From NCBI GenBank assembly GCA_029262095.1, contig JAJDAB010000431.1, positions 1 through 5,447 of the forward strand: a stretch of 5,447 nucleotides of DNA, given 5' to 3'. Positions 4,958 through 5,447 of this stretch are shown piece after piece. The notes under the pieces are model-generated. The model made no database searches. It was not told where the DNA came from and was given only the letters and a program-made list of their open reading frames with translations. The translations under genes were made by a program, and so were the position numbers. The stretch is from Candidatus Hydrogenedentota bacterium. Its GTDB lineage: Bacteria > Hydrogenedentota > Hydrogenedentia > Hydrogenedentales > SLHB01. Position 1 is the stretch's first letter; the number at the start of each line of letters is the position of its first letter.

Positions 4958-5447
4958 CTACCCGCCGAAGTCGTCGAACATGACGTTGTCTTTTTCAACG
5001 CCGAGATCGGTCAACATGTTGATGACTGCTGTGTTCATCATGGGCGGTCCGCAGATGTAGTATTCGATATCTTCGGGCGCGGGATGGTCTTTTAGGTAGT
5101 TGTCCGCCAGCACTTGGTGAATGAATCCGACATATCCCGTCCAGTTGTCTTCGGGCAGCGGCTCGGATAGCGCGATGTGCCACTCAAAATTTTCGTTTTC
5201 GCGGGCAATCATGTCGAAGTCTTCGATATAGAATGCTTCGCGGAGGCTTCGCGCGCCGTACCAAAAACTCACTTTCCGATCGGTGCTGAGCCGCCGGAAT
5301 TGATCAAAAATGTGGGATCGCATTGGCGCCATTCCCGCACCACCGCCAATGAAGACCATCTCCGATTTCGTGTCTCGGGCAAAGAACTCGCCGAACGGTC
5401 CTGAAATGGTGACTTCGTCGCCGGGTTTCAGGTTGAAGATATAAGAC
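4958..5447 (-). CDS. nqrF: Na+-translocating NADH:quinone reductase subunit F, C-terminal part (5' end outside window)
   Basis: The frame is open to the right edge. The last 162 residues of an approximately 400-residue protein are present. NqrF is the NADH-oxidising, FAD- and 2Fe-2S-containing subunit of the membrane NQR complex, which couples NADH oxidation by quinone to Na+ export. The fragment starts in the FAD-binding domain (SYIFNLKPGDEVTISGPFGEFFA, residues 1-23, just before the NADH domain). It continues with the NADH-binding GGGAGMAPMRSH (34-45), WYGARSLREAFY (62-73), the WTGYVGFIHQVL block, CGPPMMN with the conserved cysteine at about 132, and the characteristic C-terminus DDFGG before TAG. 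The near-invariant C-terminus and CGPPMMN motif separate NqrF from related ferredoxin reductases. The N-terminal transmembrane and 2Fe-2S segments, and nqrA-E, would lie beyond the right edge. The gene converges on the radical SAM gene. Confidence 0.95.
   Translation of the reverse strand, partial: SYIFNLKPGDEVTISGPFGEFFARDTKSEMVFIGGGAGMAPMRSHIFDQFRRLSTDRKVSFWYGARSLREAFYIEDFDMIARENENFEWHIALSEPLPEDNWTGYVGFIHQVLADNYLKDHPAPEDIEYYICGPPMMNTAVINMLTDLGVEKDNVMFDDFGG

Noticed and set aside
4747..4998. Minus-strand open frame of 83 residues downstream of nqrF
   Set aside because: It overlaps the nqrF end in another frame and runs through the nested inverted repeat, and nothing supports translation.
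4835..5095. Plus-strand open frame of 86 residues
   Set aside because: About half of it is antisense to the well-supported nqrF 3' end, its start is a TTG without a ribosome-binding site, and the product is unrecognisable.

Overview
The window looks like an ordinary chromosomal segment of a Gram-negative, probably environmental bacterium of moderate G+C content (slightly above half by eye). The taxon cannot be fixed from this sequence. Two things loosely suggest a planctomycete-like or Hydrogenedentota-like genome: the Na+-pumping NADH:quinone reductase (NQR), and an interspersed repeat with CCACGAAG-rich ends of a type I associate with such genomes. This is memory-based inference, not a search result.

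Layout, left to right. (1) The C-terminal end of an SMC chromosome-segregation ATPase enters from the left edge and stops at 882. (2) Bases 883-1148 are non-coding and almost filled by a 223-bp element (913-1135) with 19-bp inverted ends. (3) A compact plus-strand group follows: a GT4 glycosyltransferase (1176-2309), an unrecognised 54-residue single-pass membrane protein (2333-2497) with a strong Shine-Dalgarno site, and an endonuclease III/MagIII-like DNA glycosylase (2494-3165). The glycosylase start codon overlaps the stop of the small gene by four bases (GTGA), so the last two genes are probably translationally coupled. (4) An A+T-rich 143-bp leader (3166-3308) with short direct repeats and a hairpin precedes a radical SAM protein with a C-terminal auxiliary-cluster cysteine set (3309-4505). 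(5) A 452-bp convergent intergenic region (4506-4957) has no convincing gene but several inverted repeats, including a nested structure at 4716-4832. (6) The C-terminal part of NqrF lies on the minus strand (4958-5447) and leaves through the right edge. It is normally the last gene of an nqrABCDEF operon, whose other genes would lie beyond this window.

The genes do not form one recognisable pathway. Chromosome segregation, sugar transfer, base-excision repair, a radical SAM enzyme of unknown substrate and respiration sit side by side. I found no convincing new defence, mobile or biosynthetic system. The points most worth a second look are the glycosylase, which lacks the endonuclease III lysine and one cluster cysteine, the small membrane protein coupled to it, and the two structured repeat regions.
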